Counted from the first letter of the stretch, positions 46,787 to 56,857 are shown. The stretch is DNA of 64,000 bases from an uncultured Tateyamaria sp. (GCF_947503415.1 NZ_CANNDS010000001.1:2142501-2206500), one strand, 5' to 3'. Notes: generated by a model from the letters alone, not told the origin. Numbers and translations are program-made.

Positions 46787-47397
46787 CGGTGAAAGGCCTT
46801 CATATGAAAAGCTGTCTGCGCATCTGATCGATCAAAGCGCTGGCTGACGGGGCAAACACGCCGGACGTGACACCCCCGTTTCATGCATTGAACGCCCGCC
46901 GGCATATCAAGATATGCCTTGCACGCAGGCACGTCATAGGGCGCGTCAGCGGACAGTGCGCCAACCGGGCAGGCCGTGACGCAAGGGCGGTCATCGCACG
47001 TGACACAGGGGTTTGTCCCCGCGGGGACACTCTCGATCGGGTCGGAAAATTCGATCGCACCACGGATGGATATCATCAGCCCGGCGGTGTCGTGGATCAT
47101 CATGCCCGTCGGGCTTTGCCAGAAGCGGCCTGTTGCCAGCGCCCACGCAATGAAGGGCGCATAGGGCGGCCCGTCAGACGGAAAAACCGCAACGGCCCCA
47201 AGCGCTTGGGCGACGTCACCCAGCACCCGCTTGGACCATCGATCAATGGGGTCGGGCTGTCCATCGCGGTACTCTGTGCTGCGCGTGAAGCCGTCCCACC
47301 AGTCTGCATCGGGCCCCACAAGGACGCGCGTGTCGGTGTGCCCCATGACGCTCAGACCATAGGGCGCCACAGCGGTCTGCACCGCGTCAGGTGTCAT
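46783..47397 (-). CDS. 4Fe-4S ferredoxin-like protein (QueG-related domain)
   Basis: 204 residues. The C-terminal third carries two cysteine clusters, NPCVTCDDRPCVTACPVGAL and CMKRGCHVRRVCPVSQ, able to hold two 4Fe-4S centres; this arrangement resembles the C-terminal part of epoxyqueuosine reductase QueG, but the B12-binding domain is missing. The N-terminal part (about 1-120) contains GMMIHDTAGLMISIRGAIEF. Function unknown; possibly an electron carrier or a small reductase. Coupled to sixA downstream and overlapping the desaturase gene upstream by 4 bp. Confidence 0.75.
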   Translation of the reverse strand: MTPDAVQTAVAPYGLSVMGHTDTRVLVGPDADWWDGFTRSTEYRDGQPDPIDRWSKRVLGDVAQALGAVAVFPSDGPPYAPFIAWALATGRFWQSPTGMMIHDTAGLMISIRGAIEFSDPIESVPAGTNPCVTCDDRPCVTACPVGALSADAPYDVPACKAYLDMPAGVQCMKRGCHVRRVCPVSQRFDRSDAQTAFHMKAFHR

Positions 47398-48188
47398 TTC
47401 CGGGCAAAGGGCAGGGCCAGCGACCAGCCCAGTCTGGCGGGGCGATCATCTTGCCATTCCAGACCTACTTCCATCTCGTCATGCCCGGCTTCAGGCTGCG
47501 CGATATAGGTGCCGAACATGCGGTCCCAGATCGACAGGGAGAAGCCGTAGTTGCTGTCATGTTCATGCCGGTGCACCGAATGGTGCACGCGGTGCATGTC
47601 TGGCGTGACCAGCACACGGCGCACGATGGCGTCCAGCCACAAGGGCAGGCGGATGTTGGCGTGGTTGAACATGGCCGTGCCGTTCAGAATGATCTCGAAC
47701 AGGATCACGGCGAGGGCGGCGGGGCCCAGCAGGTACACCGCGCCGATTTTGATCAGCATCGACAGGCCAATCTCAATGGGATGAAAGCGGATGGCTGTGG
47801 TCACGTCCATATCCACATCGGCATGATGCACGCGGTGCAGGCGCCACAGAAGCGGCACCTTGTGTGTGATCAAGTGCTGCGCCCAGATGATGAAGTCGAG
47901 GATGATGACGGCCAGCACGATCTCCAACCAGGCCGGCAGCATCAGCGCGTTGAACAGACCCCAGCCCTGGTTCGTGGCATCCACCGCCGCGCCGACCGCG
48001 AGCACGGGCAAGACGAAGGCCATCAGCCGTACAAATACGGTGTTGGCAATCGTGATACCCCAGTTCGTCACCCAACGCCTTGACCGGGTTTGGCTGCGCA
48101 CGCGCCGTGGCAATACAGCCTCCGTCAGCGCAAACAGCGAAAACAGGCCCAGAAAGACACCAAATCGGATGACGGTTTCGTTTTCCAT
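47394..48188 (-). CDS. Sterol desaturase / fatty acid hydroxylase family protein
   Basis: 264 residues, about five membrane helices. The di-iron histidine motifs are clear: HLITH, LHRVHHADVD and MHRVHHSVHRHEHD, matching the HX(3)H / HX(2)HH / HX(2)HH pattern. Members hydroxylate or desaturate membrane lipids or carotenoids; the substrate here is unknown. It overlaps the ferredoxin-like gene, which could supply electrons; that link is inference. Confidence 0.88.
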   Translation of the reverse strand: MENETVIRFGVFLGLFSLFALTEAVLPRRVRSQTRSRRWVTNWGITIANTVFVRLMAFVLPVLAVGAAVDATNQGWGLFNALMLPAWLEIVLAVIILDFIIWAQHLITHKVPLLWRLHRVHHADVDMDVTTAIRFHPIEIGLSMLIKIGAVYLLGPAALAVILFEIILNGTAMFNHANIRLPLWLDAIVRRVLVTPDMHRVHHSVHRHEHDSNYGFSLSIWDRMFGTYIAQPEAGHDEMEVGLEWQDDRPARLGWSLALPFARK

Positions 48189-48245
48189 ACCGCATATCTA
48201 CTGCCAAAGAGGCACGGTGCAATGCGGCCTACAGACACGTTTGTG

Positions 48246-49109
48246 TTAGCGGGGGCGGATGATCGACCCTGCACCGTGATCCGTGAAAAGCTCAAGCAAA
48301 CAGGCATTTGGTGCGCGGCCATCCAAGATCACGACGGCGCGCACGCCACTGGCAATCGCGTCTAGAGCCGTCTCGGTCTTGGGGATCATGCCGCCTGCGA
48401 TGGTGCCGTCTGCGGTCAGATCGCGGATCTGGTCGGCGGTCAACTCAGTCAGGACGTCGCCGTCCGCGTTCTTGACACCGGATACGTCTGTCAGCAGCAG
48501 AAGGCGATCCGCCTTCAACGCGCCTGCAATGGCCCCTGCGGCCGTGTCGCCGTTGATGTTGAAAGTCTCGCCGTTCTGGCCTGACCCCAACGGCGCGATG
48601 ACCGGGATGATGGACCTTTCGAACAAGGTGGACAGAATGGTCGGGTCCATCTGGGCAGGAGTGCCCACAAGGCCAAGAGCCGGGTCCGTCTGGTCGCAGG
48701 TGATCAGATTGGCGTCCTTGCCCGAGAGGCCCACAGCCTTGCCGCCTGCGCGGTTGATGGCTTGCACGATGCGCTTGTTGACGACACCGGACAACACCAT
48801 CTCAACCACTTCCATAGTGGCTGCATCCGTGACGCGCTTGCCGTTCACGAACTCCGACTGGATGTCGAGACGTTTGAGCATGTCGTTGATCATGGGACCA
48901 CCGCCATGCACGATCACCGGATTGACCCCGACCTGCCGCATCAGGACCACGTCATTGGCAAAACTATCCATCGCCTCGTCAGAGCCCATGGCGTGGCCGC
49001 CCAGCTTGATGACAACGGTGGCACCGGTATAGCGCTGCATGTAGGGCAGGGCCTGGCTGAGGGTGCGGGCGGTGGCGATCCAGTCGCGGTTCATGTCTTG
49101 CGTCTTCAT
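48246..49109 (-). CDS. argB: N-acetylglutamate kinase
   Basis: 287 residues. Second step of arginine synthesis, phosphorylating N-acetylglutamate. [20 protein letters not shown] (phosphate-binding Gly loop), [20 protein letters not shown], and [20 protein letters not shown] are family signatures. I choose ATG 49109 ([10 protein letters not shown]); ATG 49094 is a possible alternative. It follows engB on the same strand after 87 bp that contain palindrome copy 3. Confidence 0.95.
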   Translation of the reverse strand: MKTQDMNRDWIATARTLSQALPYMQRYTGATVVIKLGGHAMGSDEAMDSFANDVVLMRQVGVNPVIVHGGGPMINDMLKRLDIQSEFVNGKRVTDAATMEVVEMVLSGVVNKRIVQAINRAGGKAVGLSGKDANLITCDQTDPALGLVGTPAQMDPTILSTLFERSIIPVIAPLGSGQNGETFNINGDTAAGAIAGALKADRLLLLTDVSGVKNADGDVLTELTADQIRDLTADGTIAGGMIPKTETALDAIASGVRAVVILDGRAPNACLLELFTDHGAGSIIRPR

Positions 49110-49168
49110 GTTGGGTCTAGGGTAGTAACCATGTTGGCTTGTCTTGCCCGAGACCGTGCGACGGGCCA

Positions 49169-49190
49169 AGATTTTTCGTACGAAAAATCT
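49169..49190. repeat. Palindrome copy 3, core GATTTTTCGTACGAAAAATC
   Basis: Perfect 22-bp palindrome between engB and argB, 6 bp after the engB stop. Its left arm continues as GGGCCA, as in copy 2, while the right arm diverges (CTTCCC). Confidence 0.9.
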
Positions 49191-49196
49191 CTTCCC

Positions 49197-49850
49197 TCAG
49201 ACAAGCGTTGCGATGATGGCGCGCAAGGTGGCGATGCCATCACCCTTTTCGCTGCTGGTCAGTACGATTTCGGGAAACGCCGCGGGATGTTTGGATAGTG
49301 CCGCGCGGACTTGCGCCAGAACGGCCTCGCGATCCTTGGCCTTGACCTTGTCCGTCTTGGTCAAAACGCACTGGAAGGTAACGGCCGAGGTGTCGAGCAG
49401 CTTCAGAATTTCCTGATCGACCGCTTTGATCCCGTGACGTGCGTCGATCAACACAAAGGCGCGGCGCAGGGTTTGCCGGCCGGACAGATATTGCTTGAGC
49501 AGTTTTTGCCATTTTTCCACGACGGGCAAAGGCGCGTTTGCATAGCCATAGCCCGGCAAATCAACGAGGTAGTGTTCGTCACCTGCAGTGAAATAGTTGA
49601 TCTCTTGCGTGCGCCCGGGCGTGTTCGAGGCGCGGGCAAGGCCCTTGCGACCGGTCAACGCATTGATCAACGAAGACTTGCCGACATTCGACCGTCCGGC
49701 AAAGCACACTTCCATCCGGTCGGCAGGTGGCAAACCGGACATTGCGACCACGCCTTTAACGAACTCGGTTTCACCTGCAAATAGGAGCCGACCGCGTTCC
49801 AGCGTTTGGGGGTCCGGGTCTTCGGCAATGGGGAAGGGCAAAGACGTCAC
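49197..49850 (-). CDS. engB: Ribosome biogenesis GTP-binding protein EngB (YsxC/YihA)
   Basis: 217 residues. G1 AGRSNVGKSSLIN, G2 NTPGRTQEIN, G3 DLPGYGYA, G4 TKTDK and G5 SSEKGDG are all visible, in the order typical of EngB, a GTPase for large-subunit assembly. It overlaps the MOSC gene by 4 bp, so it is translated from the yidC-MOSC-engB message. Confidence 0.95.
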   Translation of the reverse strand: MTSLPFPIAEDPDPQTLERGRLLFAGETEFVKGVVAMSGLPPADRMEVCFAGRSNVGKSSLINALTGRKGLARASNTPGRTQEINYFTAGDEHYLVDLPGYGYANAPLPVVEKWQKLLKQYLSGRQTLRRAFVLIDARHGIKAVDQEILKLLDTSAVTFQCVLTKTDKVKAKDREAVLAQVRAALSKHPAAFPEIVLTSSEKGDGIATLRAIIATLV

Positions 49851-50584
49851 AGCGGCACCACCACGTCCTCGGGCCGCACAAGCCCACCTTGGATCACGTC
49901 ACACCGGACGGAAAAGTCCCGATGTCCGAAGCTGTCCAGTGCTGCAAGCGTGTCCGCATCGCGCGCACCTGTGTCCGGGTTGGCTGCGGTTGCCAGGCAG
50001 CGATCCGTCCGCTCGCGCGGGCGCAGCACGGCTTCACCGACTTTGATATCGCGGCCCATCCAGTCAAATTCGACCCACGGTGCATCGCTGTCGAACCAGA
50101 TATTGCCGCGCCAGCGGTGGATGGAAAGGGCATGTTCCATCTGCATCTCAACCGCACGGTGCGAGGCGTGGTTGCACAACGTCACCGAGGCGAAGTCGCT
50201 GTCGGTGTAGCCACGTCCATCAAGGCGCATGACATGCGATGGCAGTGCGCGGTCTTGCGGTACCAGTGCGTTGGTCCATGCGACGATAGCCTCGCCACCG
50301 TCGTCCGGGCGCACGGTCAGATCGGGTTGATCCGGGTGCATCAGAGTGACCGTCTCCGTCACTTCATCCAGCGTGGCGGTCACAGCCATCAGTCCAGGCG
50401 CCTTGGACACCCGGCTGAAGTGATGGCATGAGGCCCAAACGCCGGGCCCCGCCTTGGCGGCGTCATGGGCGATGGCCCAAACGCGATCCCACGGCATCGA
50501 CTGGCCTGCGATCAGCGTGACGGCTGAAACAGCCTCGCGACCATGGCTTTTGATCGGATGCCGCCAGAGTTCGGTGACCTGCAT
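49847..50584 (-). CDS. MOSC-domain protein
   Basis: 245 residues. N-terminal MOSC_N-like part (VTELWRHPIKSHGREAVSAV) and C-terminal MOSC domain with RTDRCLATAANPDTGARDAD, where the conserved cysteine would hold a molybdenum cofactor sulfur; related proteins are YcbX and mARC. It may reduce N-hydroxylated compounds, but the substrate is unknown. The ATG shares 1 bp with the yidC stop (TGATG); the end overlaps engB. Its place between yidC and engB is common in Rhodobacteraceae. Confidence 0.9.
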   Translation of the reverse strand: MQVTELWRHPIKSHGREAVSAVTLIAGQSMPWDRVWAIAHDAAKAGPGVWASCHHFSRVSKAPGLMAVTATLDEVTETVTLMHPDQPDLTVRPDDGGEAIVAWTNALVPQDRALPSHVMRLDGRGYTDSDFASVTLCNHASHRAVEMQMEHALSIHRWRGNIWFDSDAPWVEFDWMGRDIKVGEAVLRPRERTDRCLATAANPDTGARDADTLAALDSFGHRDFSVRCDVIQGGLVRPEDVVVPL

Positions 50585-52395
50585 CAGTCGCCATCCGCGG
50601 CGGACCGCTTCTTGGAACTGCCCCTGATATTTCCCAGCAGATCCGGCTTGTAGCCTTGGCTGCGCATGATCAGGTATTGCTGCGTGAATGTGATCACGTT
50701 GTTGGCGATCCAGTAAACGACAAGGCCGCTGGCAAAGCCACCGAGCATGAACATGAAGACCCAAGGCATCCACGCAAAGATCATTTGCTGTGTTGGGTCA
50801 GTGGGCGCCGGGTTCAGCTTTTGCTGCAACCACATCGAGATGCCCAGCAGGATCGGCAGGATGCCAATGAAGACCAGCGCCATCAGGCTGGTTGGTTCCG
50901 GTGCATCATTCGGCAACAGACCGAACAGGTTGATGATCGAGGTCGGGTCGGGCGCGCTGAGGTCCTGGAACGGGCCGAAGAAGGGCGCGTGCCGCAGTTC
51001 GATCGTGACGAAGATCACCTTGTAGAGCGAAAAGAAGATCGGAATCTGCAAAAGGATCGGCAAACAGCCCGCAGCCGGGTTCACCTTTTCCTTCTTGTAA
51101 AGCTCCATCATACCCTGTTGCAGCTTTTGTTTGTCGTCGCCTGCTTTTTCCTTGAGTTCCTCCATCCGTGGCTGAAGCTCTTTCATCTTCGCCATGGAGA
51201 CGTAGGATTTGTAGGCCAGTGGTACGAGCACGGCCTTGATGATCAGGGTGAGGCCGATGATTGCCCAGCCCATATTGCCGATCAGGGCGTTCAGTTCGTG
51301 CAGCAGCCAGAAAATCGGCTTGGTCAGGAAAAAGAACCACCCCCAGTCGATGCTGTCGATGAACCCTTCGACGCCGGCCGATTGGTATTCGCGGATCGTT
51401 TCCCATTCCTTGGCACCCGCAAACAGTTGGGTCTGGATCGCGACTGTCGCGCCGTCTGCGACGTCCTGCGTGGGCAGGCGGGTCACAGCGCGATACACAT
51501 CGGTGCGCGGTGCGTAGGTCAGGGCCTGATCAAAGTTCTGAACGCCGGACGGGATCAGGATCGATTGCCAATAGTGATCGGTAAAGCCCACCCATCCGCT
51601 GGTCACACCTGCGGTGACGATGGCGGGGCGTCCCCACGCGGGATCGACATCCGCATCCGGTACTTCATCCCAATCGGTTTCTGCCAGTTCGCCATCTGCC
51701 ATGGCCACGGCGCCTTCATGCAGGATGAAAAAGTTTTTCAGATCAGATGGTTCACCGTGCCGGGTCAGCATACCGTAGGGGGCCGCGCGGACAGCGGAAC
51801 CGCTGGTGTTGGTCACCGACTGAGTGATGTCGAACATGTATTGGTCATCGATGCTGACCGTCCGTTCGAACAGCAAGCCCGCACCATTGTCCCATGCCAG
51901 TGTAACCGGCGCCCCGACGGCCAAGGTGTCGCCACCCGTCTGGGTCCATGTTGTGTTCGGGCCGGGAACGGCCTCCGCGTCAAGTCCGCTGCCGGGCGCC
52001 CAGCCGTAGACTGCATAGTAAGCATCCGGATTGCCGACAGGGGCCATCATTGTAACGATGTCTGCGTTGTCGTCCCGGCTGACGCGGTAGTCTTTCAAGC
52101 GCAAGTCATCGATGCGACCGCCCAACAACGAGATGGACCCCGACAACCGCGGCGTTTCGATGTCGACACGCGGCGCGTCGGCGACTTCGGACGCGGCTTC
52201 GGTGGTGGGCTGTGCCGTGCTGTCGGCTGTCGGTGCCGTAGGTACTGTGCCGGTGTCCTGTGTCTGAGCCGTCGCCGGGACTTGCGCATCAAGCGGAACC
52301 TCCGGCTCGGGTGGAGGAAACAGTACAAACCACACCAGAATAACAAGGAAACTGAGCGCCGTTGCAAGAATGAGGTTCTTGTTCTGATCGTCCAT
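50584..52395 (-). CDS. yidC: Membrane protein insertase YidC
   Basis: 603 residues. MDDQNKNLILATALSFLVIL is the Gram-negative N-terminal helix; a large periplasmic beta-domain (about 60-355) follows, then the conserved five-helix core with NMGWAIIGLTLIIKAVLVPL, the coiled loop EKAGDDKQKLQQGMMELYKK and MPWVFMFMLGGFASGLVVYW. It inserts membrane proteins alone or with SecYEG. ATG 52395 gives the normal N-terminus; an upstream start would add 14 residues. Confidence 0.97.
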   Translation of the reverse strand: MDDQNKNLILATALSFLVILVWFVLFPPPEPEVPLDAQVPATAQTQDTGTVPTAPTADSTAQPTTEAASEVADAPRVDIETPRLSGSISLLGGRIDDLRLKDYRVSRDDNADIVTMMAPVGNPDAYYAVYGWAPGSGLDAEAVPGPNTTWTQTGGDTLAVGAPVTLAWDNGAGLLFERTVSIDDQYMFDITQSVTNTSGSAVRAAPYGMLTRHGEPSDLKNFFILHEGAVAMADGELAETDWDEVPDADVDPAWGRPAIVTAGVTSGWVGFTDHYWQSILIPSGVQNFDQALTYAPRTDVYRAVTRLPTQDVADGATVAIQTQLFAGAKEWETIREYQSAGVEGFIDSIDWGWFFFLTKPIFWLLHELNALIGNMGWAIIGLTLIIKAVLVPLAYKSYVSMAKMKELQPRMEELKEKAGDDKQKLQQGMMELYKKEKVNPAAGCLPILLQIPIFFSLYKVIFVTIELRHAPFFGPFQDLSAPDPTSIINLFGLLPNDAPEPTSLMALVFIGILPILLGISMWLQQKLNPAPTDPTQQMIFAWMPWVFMFMLGGFASGLVVYWIANNVITFTQQYLIMRSQGYKPDLLGNIRGSSKKRSAADGD

Positions 52396-52568
52396 CGGGG
52401 ACTGCCACCTGCTGTCTGAAACGTTGCACGGGTTCAACAGAGTGCAGGACCAAAGGTCAAGCGGATTCGCGGCCTAACAGCCCCCCGTGCCGATGCCGCT
52501 TTCAAGCATGGGCTATGATGTCTTGGAAATCCGGGCGCTTGCACGCCGCCGGACGAAGCGCCCTTTGG

Positions 52569-54116
52569 TCAGTTGGTGCGACGCACCGGCAGGGATGGTG
52601 CATCCATCAGCTTGCTTTCATGGGCGCGCACCCAGTCGAGAGTTTTCTCGAAGGGCATCGGGCGCGCGATGCCAAACCCTTGCACGTAGTCACATCCAAG
52701 TTGTGACAGAAGCGCGTGCTCACCCACGGTTTCCACACCCTCAGCGAGGGTTTCGATGCCGAGACGCTCGGCCATGGTCAGGACCGCACTGATCATCCGC
52801 TGTTGTTCGGGATCGCGGTCCGCTTTCATCACGAAGGACCGATCAATCTTGATCCGGCCAACCCCGAAGCGGCGGATGGAGGATATGGACGCATGACCGG
52901 TGCCAAAGTCGTCAAGATCAATCCGGCACCCCAGTTTGGTCAGCGCATTGATGTTGCGAGTGATCGTGTCATGCGTAGTGTCCGTGACAACCGTTTCCAG
53001 AATTTCAACGGCCAGCCTGCTGGGCGTGAGCTCAAAACGGTCCAATTCCCAGCGGATCTTGTCCACGAGCTTTGGATTGTTCAATTCGGAGCCACTGAAG
53101 TTGACGCCGACATGGGGGACAACCAAACCTGCGGAGTCCCATGCCTTGAGGGCTGTAAAGCTGTGATAAATCATGATCTCGGCAAGGCGTTCGAGCAGAC
53201 CCGCGTCTTCGATGGCAGGCAGGAACTCAGCTGGTGAGATCGCGCCCTTGTCGGGGTGGATCCAGCGCGCCAGGGCTTCGAACCCGGCCACTTTGCCTGT
53301 GTCGGTCGAGATTTGCGGCTGGAACCAAGGCTGAATTTGTCCTTGTTCCAGTGCGCCAGCGACTTCATCCCGCAGGTTCGCGCGGTTTTTCAGCCGTGAA
53401 TGCAGTTCGGTCGAATAGGCGCGAACGGATGAGGGACCACGCCGTTGTGCCTCTGCCAAAGCGGCCAGAGACCCATTGGCCCAGTCGCGCCCGGTGCTTC
53501 CCGGCGCGCGGTTCAACAGGCAAAATCCGATGGCGACGGACACATACACCGTTGCGCCGTCAATCGCGATTGGCTCTTCGATAGCGTTTTGGTAGCGGCT
53601 GCACATCTGTATGCAGCTTTCCAGGTCCAGATGCTGGACTGCCCCAAGGCAGAGAGAAAACCTGAAATCGCCCGTCCGACACACCACGTCCGTGTCACGC
53701 ATGGTCGCGACAAGCCGATCTGCGACAGCCTTCAGAATACGATCCTGCGCGGCGGGTTCGAAACGTTCACCGAGCGACGTATGTTCATCAATTTCAATCG
53801 CGAAGATGGCGCTGTACTTGTCGGCACCTGGCGCATCTTCTCGCATGGTGTCGATCTTGTTGTTGAATTCATCCTGCGACACCAGACCGGGTTGCAGGGT
53901 ATGTGCATCCCGCCTGCGCAACAAATCCTCGACCCCGCCAAAGGCGAACCAGAGAATGGGCATCGCGATTGCAATTGTGGTCAACGCCACTTCGCCCCCC
54001 AGCCAATAGGCGGCCAGCATCGCCGCTGGAATAAAAGCCAGCGTTTGTGGCCCGGTGAGGGCGGACGCTGCCCGCTCGCGCAAGATATTCAGCTTTTCTG
54101 GCGTGCGGAATTGCAT
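52569..54116 (-). CDS. Membrane EAL phosphodiesterase with degenerate GGDEF domain
   Basis: 515 residues: two N-terminal membrane helices (about 25-65), a GGDEF-like domain (about 80-240) and an EAL domain (about 250-500). The GGDEF signature is replaced by CRTGDFRFSL, so cyclase activity is not expected. The EAL domain has its key residues: FEALARW, NFSGSELN, VEILETVV, DDFGTGHAS, RIKIDRSFV and AEGVET with QGFGIARPMP. It should hydrolyse c-di-GMP. ATG 54116 follows AAGGGG at 8 nt. Stands between ttcA and yidC on the same strand. Confidence 0.9.
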   Translation of the reverse strand: MQFRTPEKLNILRERAASALTGPQTLAFIPAAMLAAYWLGGEVALTTIAIAMPILWFAFGGVEDLLRRRDAHTLQPGLVSQDEFNNKIDTMREDAPGADKYSAIFAIEIDEHTSLGERFEPAAQDRILKAVADRLVATMRDTDVVCRTGDFRFSLCLGAVQHLDLESCIQMCSRYQNAIEEPIAIDGATVYVSVAIGFCLLNRAPGSTGRDWANGSLAALAEAQRRGPSSVRAYSTELHSRLKNRANLRDEVAGALEQGQIQPWFQPQISTDTGKVAGFEALARWIHPDKGAISPAEFLPAIEDAGLLERLAEIMIYHSFTALKAWDSAGLVVPHVGVNFSGSELNNPKLVDKIRWELDRFELTPSRLAVEILETVVTDTTHDTITRNINALTKLGCRIDLDDFGTGHASISSIRRFGVGRIKIDRSFVMKADRDPEQQRMISAVLTMAERLGIETLAEGVETVGEHALLSQLGCDYVQGFGIARPMPFEKTLDWVRAHESKLMDAPSLPVRRTN

Positions 54117-54192
54117 ATGTGACCCCTTTTCCGAACCACCCGGCTGCACTGTCGGGTTGAGAAAGCTGTAGGGAAACGAGGTAAGCCAGCGC

Positions 54193-55062
54193 TTAACGCA
54201 GATCGGGAATGTTCACGTTTTTTTCTTCAAATTTTTCCGAACTGAGCGCCAATCCTGCAAAGTCGAACAGTTTTGGGTCCAGCAGGTGTGATGGGCGCGC
54301 ATTCATCAATGCCCGAAACATCACCTGTCTGCGCCCGGGGCTGTTGGTTTCCCACTGGTCCAGGATTTGCTTGACCTGTTGGCGCTGCAACCCGTCCTGA
54401 CTGCCGCACAAGTCACATGGAATAATGGGATACTCCATCGCTTTGGCGAATTTTTCGCAATCGGCTTCGGCCACATGCGCAAGAGGGCGATAAAGGAATA
54501 AATCCCCTTCTTCGTTGACGAGCTTGGGCGGCATGGTCGCCAACCTGCCGCCATGAAACAGGTTCATGAAAAATGTTTCCAGAATGTCATCCCGGTGGTG
54601 CCCCAATACGATGGCGGTACACCCTTCCTCACGCGCGACGCGGTAGAGGTTGCCCCGGCGCAGGCGCGAACAGAGCGCGCAAAAGGTTCGACCCTGGGGC
54701 ACCTTGTCGACCACGATGGAGTATGTGTCCTGATATTCGATCCGGTGGGGGACCTTCATGCGTTCCAGAAATTCCGGCAATACGGTCGCGGGAAAACCGG
54801 GTTGCCCCTGATCCAGATTGCAGGCCAACAGCTCCACCGGTAACAGACCGCGCCATTGCAGTTCATACAGCACGGCCAGCAGCGTATAGCTGTCCTTGCC
54901 GCCTGACAGACAGACGAGCCATTTGCCGCCCTTTTCGATCATGCCGTATTGCTCAATCGCTTCGCGGGTGTGCCGCACGATCCGCTTGCGCAGCTTCTTG
55001 AACTCGGTGGAGGAGGGCGCACCGGCAAAGAGCGGGTGAATGTCGTCACTGTCATCAAGCAT
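54193..55062 (-). CDS. ttcA: tRNA 2-thiocytidine synthetase TtcA
   Basis: 289 residues. PP-loop [19 protein letters not shown], the two cysteine pairs [10 protein letters not shown] and [14 protein letters not shown] that bind an iron-sulfur cluster, and [20 protein letters not shown] are TtcA signatures. It thiolates C32 of certain tRNAs. ATG 55062 ([12 protein letters not shown]) is chosen by comparison with the family; the frame is open for 75 more codons upstream. Divergent from the DUF3833 gene. Confidence 0.95.
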   Translation of the reverse strand: MLDDSDDIHPLFAGAPSSTEFKKLRKRIVRHTREAIEQYGMIEKGGKWLVCLSGGKDSYTLLAVLYELQWRGLLPVELLACNLDQGQPGFPATVLPEFLERMKVPHRIEYQDTYSIVVDKVPQGRTFCALCSRLRRGNLYRVAREEGCTAIVLGHHRDDILETFFMNLFHGGRLATMPPKLVNEEGDLFLYRPLAHVAEADCEKFAKAMEYPIIPCDLCGSQDGLQRQQVKQILDQWETNSPGRRQVMFRALMNARPSHLLDPKLFDFAGLALSSEKFEEKNVNIPDLR

Positions 55063-55165
55063 TGGGCCACCTTTGGGCTGAAGTCGCGTCCTCATATACC
55101 AAGCAGGTAATGAACCAAAAGGGCTGCCGCGCCGTATCGTTTCAAAAGGAACGGGGAATGATGTG

Positions 55166-55690
55166 ATGTGGCGAATAATGATCGTGCTGGGGGTGCTTCT
55201 TCTTGGGGCCTGTACTGGAAAGCCTTCGCTGCAGGACGAAGCGTTGTCAGATCGGCAACTGAACCTCGAGGAATTCTTTGATGGCAAAGTGACTGCGTAC
55301 GGGCAGTTTCAGGACGTATTTGGCACTGTCCGGCGTCGCTTTACGGTCGAGATTGACGGGACGTGGGATGGCAACGTGCTGATGTTGGTCGAGGACTTTG
55401 TCTATGAGGATGACAGCACCGAACGGCGGGTGTGGACTTTGACCAAGACAGGTCCAGACAGTTGGGAGGGCACCGCTCCGGGTGTGATCGGTACGGCGAC
55501 GGGGCAAGAAAGCGGCGATACGTTCAACTGGCAGTACACGATCGATCTGCCGGTGCCCGATGGCACGCTGCGGGTGACGTTTGACGACTGGATGTGGCTG
55601 CTGAGTGAGGATCGATTGCTCAACCGTGCATATATGAAGCGTGCAGGCGTCGACATTGGTGATGTGATCATCACGTTTGAAAAACAATGA
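55166..55690 (+). CDS. DUF3833-type lipoprotein
   Basis: 174 residues with lipobox [11 protein letters not shown], so it should be lipidated at the Cys near residue 15. After [20 protein letters not shown] follow beta-rich sequences ([40 protein letters not shown]) typical of the DUF3833 family. Function unknown; probably a periplasmic beta-barrel-like lipid-binding fold. ATG 55166 lies 8 nt after GGGGA. It is the only forward gene in this otherwise reverse region. Confidence 0.88.
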   Translation: MWRIMIVLGVLLLGACTGKPSLQDEALSDRQLNLEEFFDGKVTAYGQFQDVFGTVRRRFTVEIDGTWDGNVLMLVEDFVYEDDSTERRVWTLTKTGPDSWEGTAPGVIGTATGQESGDTFNWQYTIDLPVPDGTLRVTFDDWMWLLSEDRLLNRAYMKRAGVDIGDVIITFEKQ

Positions 55691-55755
55691 TGTCGCTGGA
55701 ACGCGGCGCGCCGACTCAAATGAACTGATGCGCCTGTTTGAACAGGCCTTGGTCG

Positions 55756-55989
55756 CTAGGGATCGTCGCGTTTCGGCACCGGGTCATACCCGTGACCGCC
55801 CCAGGGGTGGCACCGACCGATCCGGCGGGCCGCCATCCAGCTGCCCTTGATCGCGCCATGCTTTTCAAGCGCTTCCATGGCATAGGCACTGCAGGTGGGC
55901 TGATAGCGGCAATTGAACCCGACCCACGGGGAAAAGAGCAGGCGGTACGCCCGGACCGGCAGCGACACGACAAAGGCCAGCGGGCTCAT
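55756..55989 (-). CDS. yidD: Membrane protein insertion efficiency factor YidD
   Basis: 77 residues. [20 protein letters not shown] and [17 protein letters not shown] are the family hallmark with three conserved cysteines. It associates with the inner membrane and supports YidC-dependent insertion. ATG 55989 overlaps the rnpA stop (ATGA). Confidence 0.95.
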   Translation of the reverse strand: MSPLAFVVSLPVRAYRLLFSPWVGFNCRYQPTCSAYAMEALEKHGAIKGSWMAARRIGRCHPWGGHGYDPVPKRDDP

Positions 55990-56381
55990 GGCAACCGGTC
56001 CAGTGCGGCGTTGCAATCGTCAATCAGAACCGAGAAGGGGCGGGTTGCCGTAACATCCGCACGTCCAACAAAGACGTAGTCCGTTCCGGGTACACCACGA
56101 CGGCTGAGGACATGGCGCGCCACTTCGCGCAGGCGGCGCTTGGCGCGGTTGCGGGCGACGGCGTTGCCCACTTTCTTCGAACAGGTGAACCCGATGCGGA
56201 TTGCGTCATCATCGTCACGGGGCCGGACCTGCAGGATGAAACCTGGCATGACAACGCGCCTCGCCCGCGCGGCGCGCAGAAAGTCAGCGCGCTTTTTGAG
56301 AGTGCCCAAACGCAATGGCCCCGCCAGCGGCATGTTCTCGCCAGCGTCAAAGCTGGGCGAAAAGGCCTCCGGCGGGGTCAT
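55986..56381 (-). CDS. rnpA: Ribonuclease P protein component
   Basis: 131 residues. [40 protein letters not shown] and RRLREVAR are the RnpA signature; the RNR motif sits in the conserved helix. It has an extra 20-residue N-terminus ([20 protein letters not shown]) that is supported by AGGGAAG in front of ATG 56381; a start further in is possible. Overlaps yidD; follows rpmH after 23 bp. Confidence 0.95.
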   Translation of the reverse strand: MTPPEAFSPSFDAGENMPLAGPLRLGTLKKRADFLRAARARRVVMPGFILQVRPRDDDDAIRIGFTCSKKVGNAVARNRAKRRLREVARHVLSRRGVPGTDYVFVGRADVTATRPFSVLIDDCNAALDRLP

Positions 56382-56404
56382 GAACTTCCCTTTCGGGGTG
56401 TGCT

Positions 56405-56539
56405 TTAGGCGCTCAGCGACTTCCGGCCGCGGGCGCGGCGGGCGTTGAGGATCTTGCGGCCAGCCTTGGTTGCCATGCGGGCACGGAAACCGTGACGGCG
56501 TTTGCGCACGAGGTTCGAAGGTTGATAGGTGCGTTTCAT
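56405..56539 (-). CDS. rpmH: 50S ribosomal protein L34
   Basis: 44 residues, full length: [20 protein letters not shown], then [20 protein letters not shown] ending SLSA. Found by reading the reverse strand directly. L34 is one of the smallest ribosomal proteins and is normally transcribed with rnpA, as here. Confidence 0.97.
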
Positions 56540-56857
56540 CGCATTGGCTCCGGATCTGTTGGCCCCTTCACCCGCGGATTCGGGATGGGGCAGTATTCGA
56601 AGCCCGTCCTCTAAAGGGGAGGGTGAGGCAAGTAAACCCTCCGGACATCGAAATCAGCGCAGATTGCAACAAAACGCGGTATCATCACGTTGCTATGTTT
56701 CAATCTGTGACACGAAGCCGATTAAACCTCACATAAATGGGCACTTCCGTTCAACGCGGCGTGATACCCCTGTTTTGACGGGTGCGGCAGGCGCATTTTC
56801 AGGTCACAAACCGCGCAACACTTGGCGCAGCCCGTCAGATGCACCGAAGGACACGGT
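56540..56857. other. Divergent intergenic region rpmH / TVP38 gene
   Basis: 318 bp without a gene. It must contain promoters for both directions, but I see no strong -35/-10 pair. A GGAGGG / CCCTCC pair (56618-56623 with 56637-56642) can form a hairpin in the rpmH leader. No DnaA-box cluster is seen, so this is not obviously an origin. Confidence 0.5.

Noticed and set aside
56540-56857. Replication origin near rpmH
   Set aside because: No DnaA boxes, dnaA, gyrB or AT-rich unwinding region seen.
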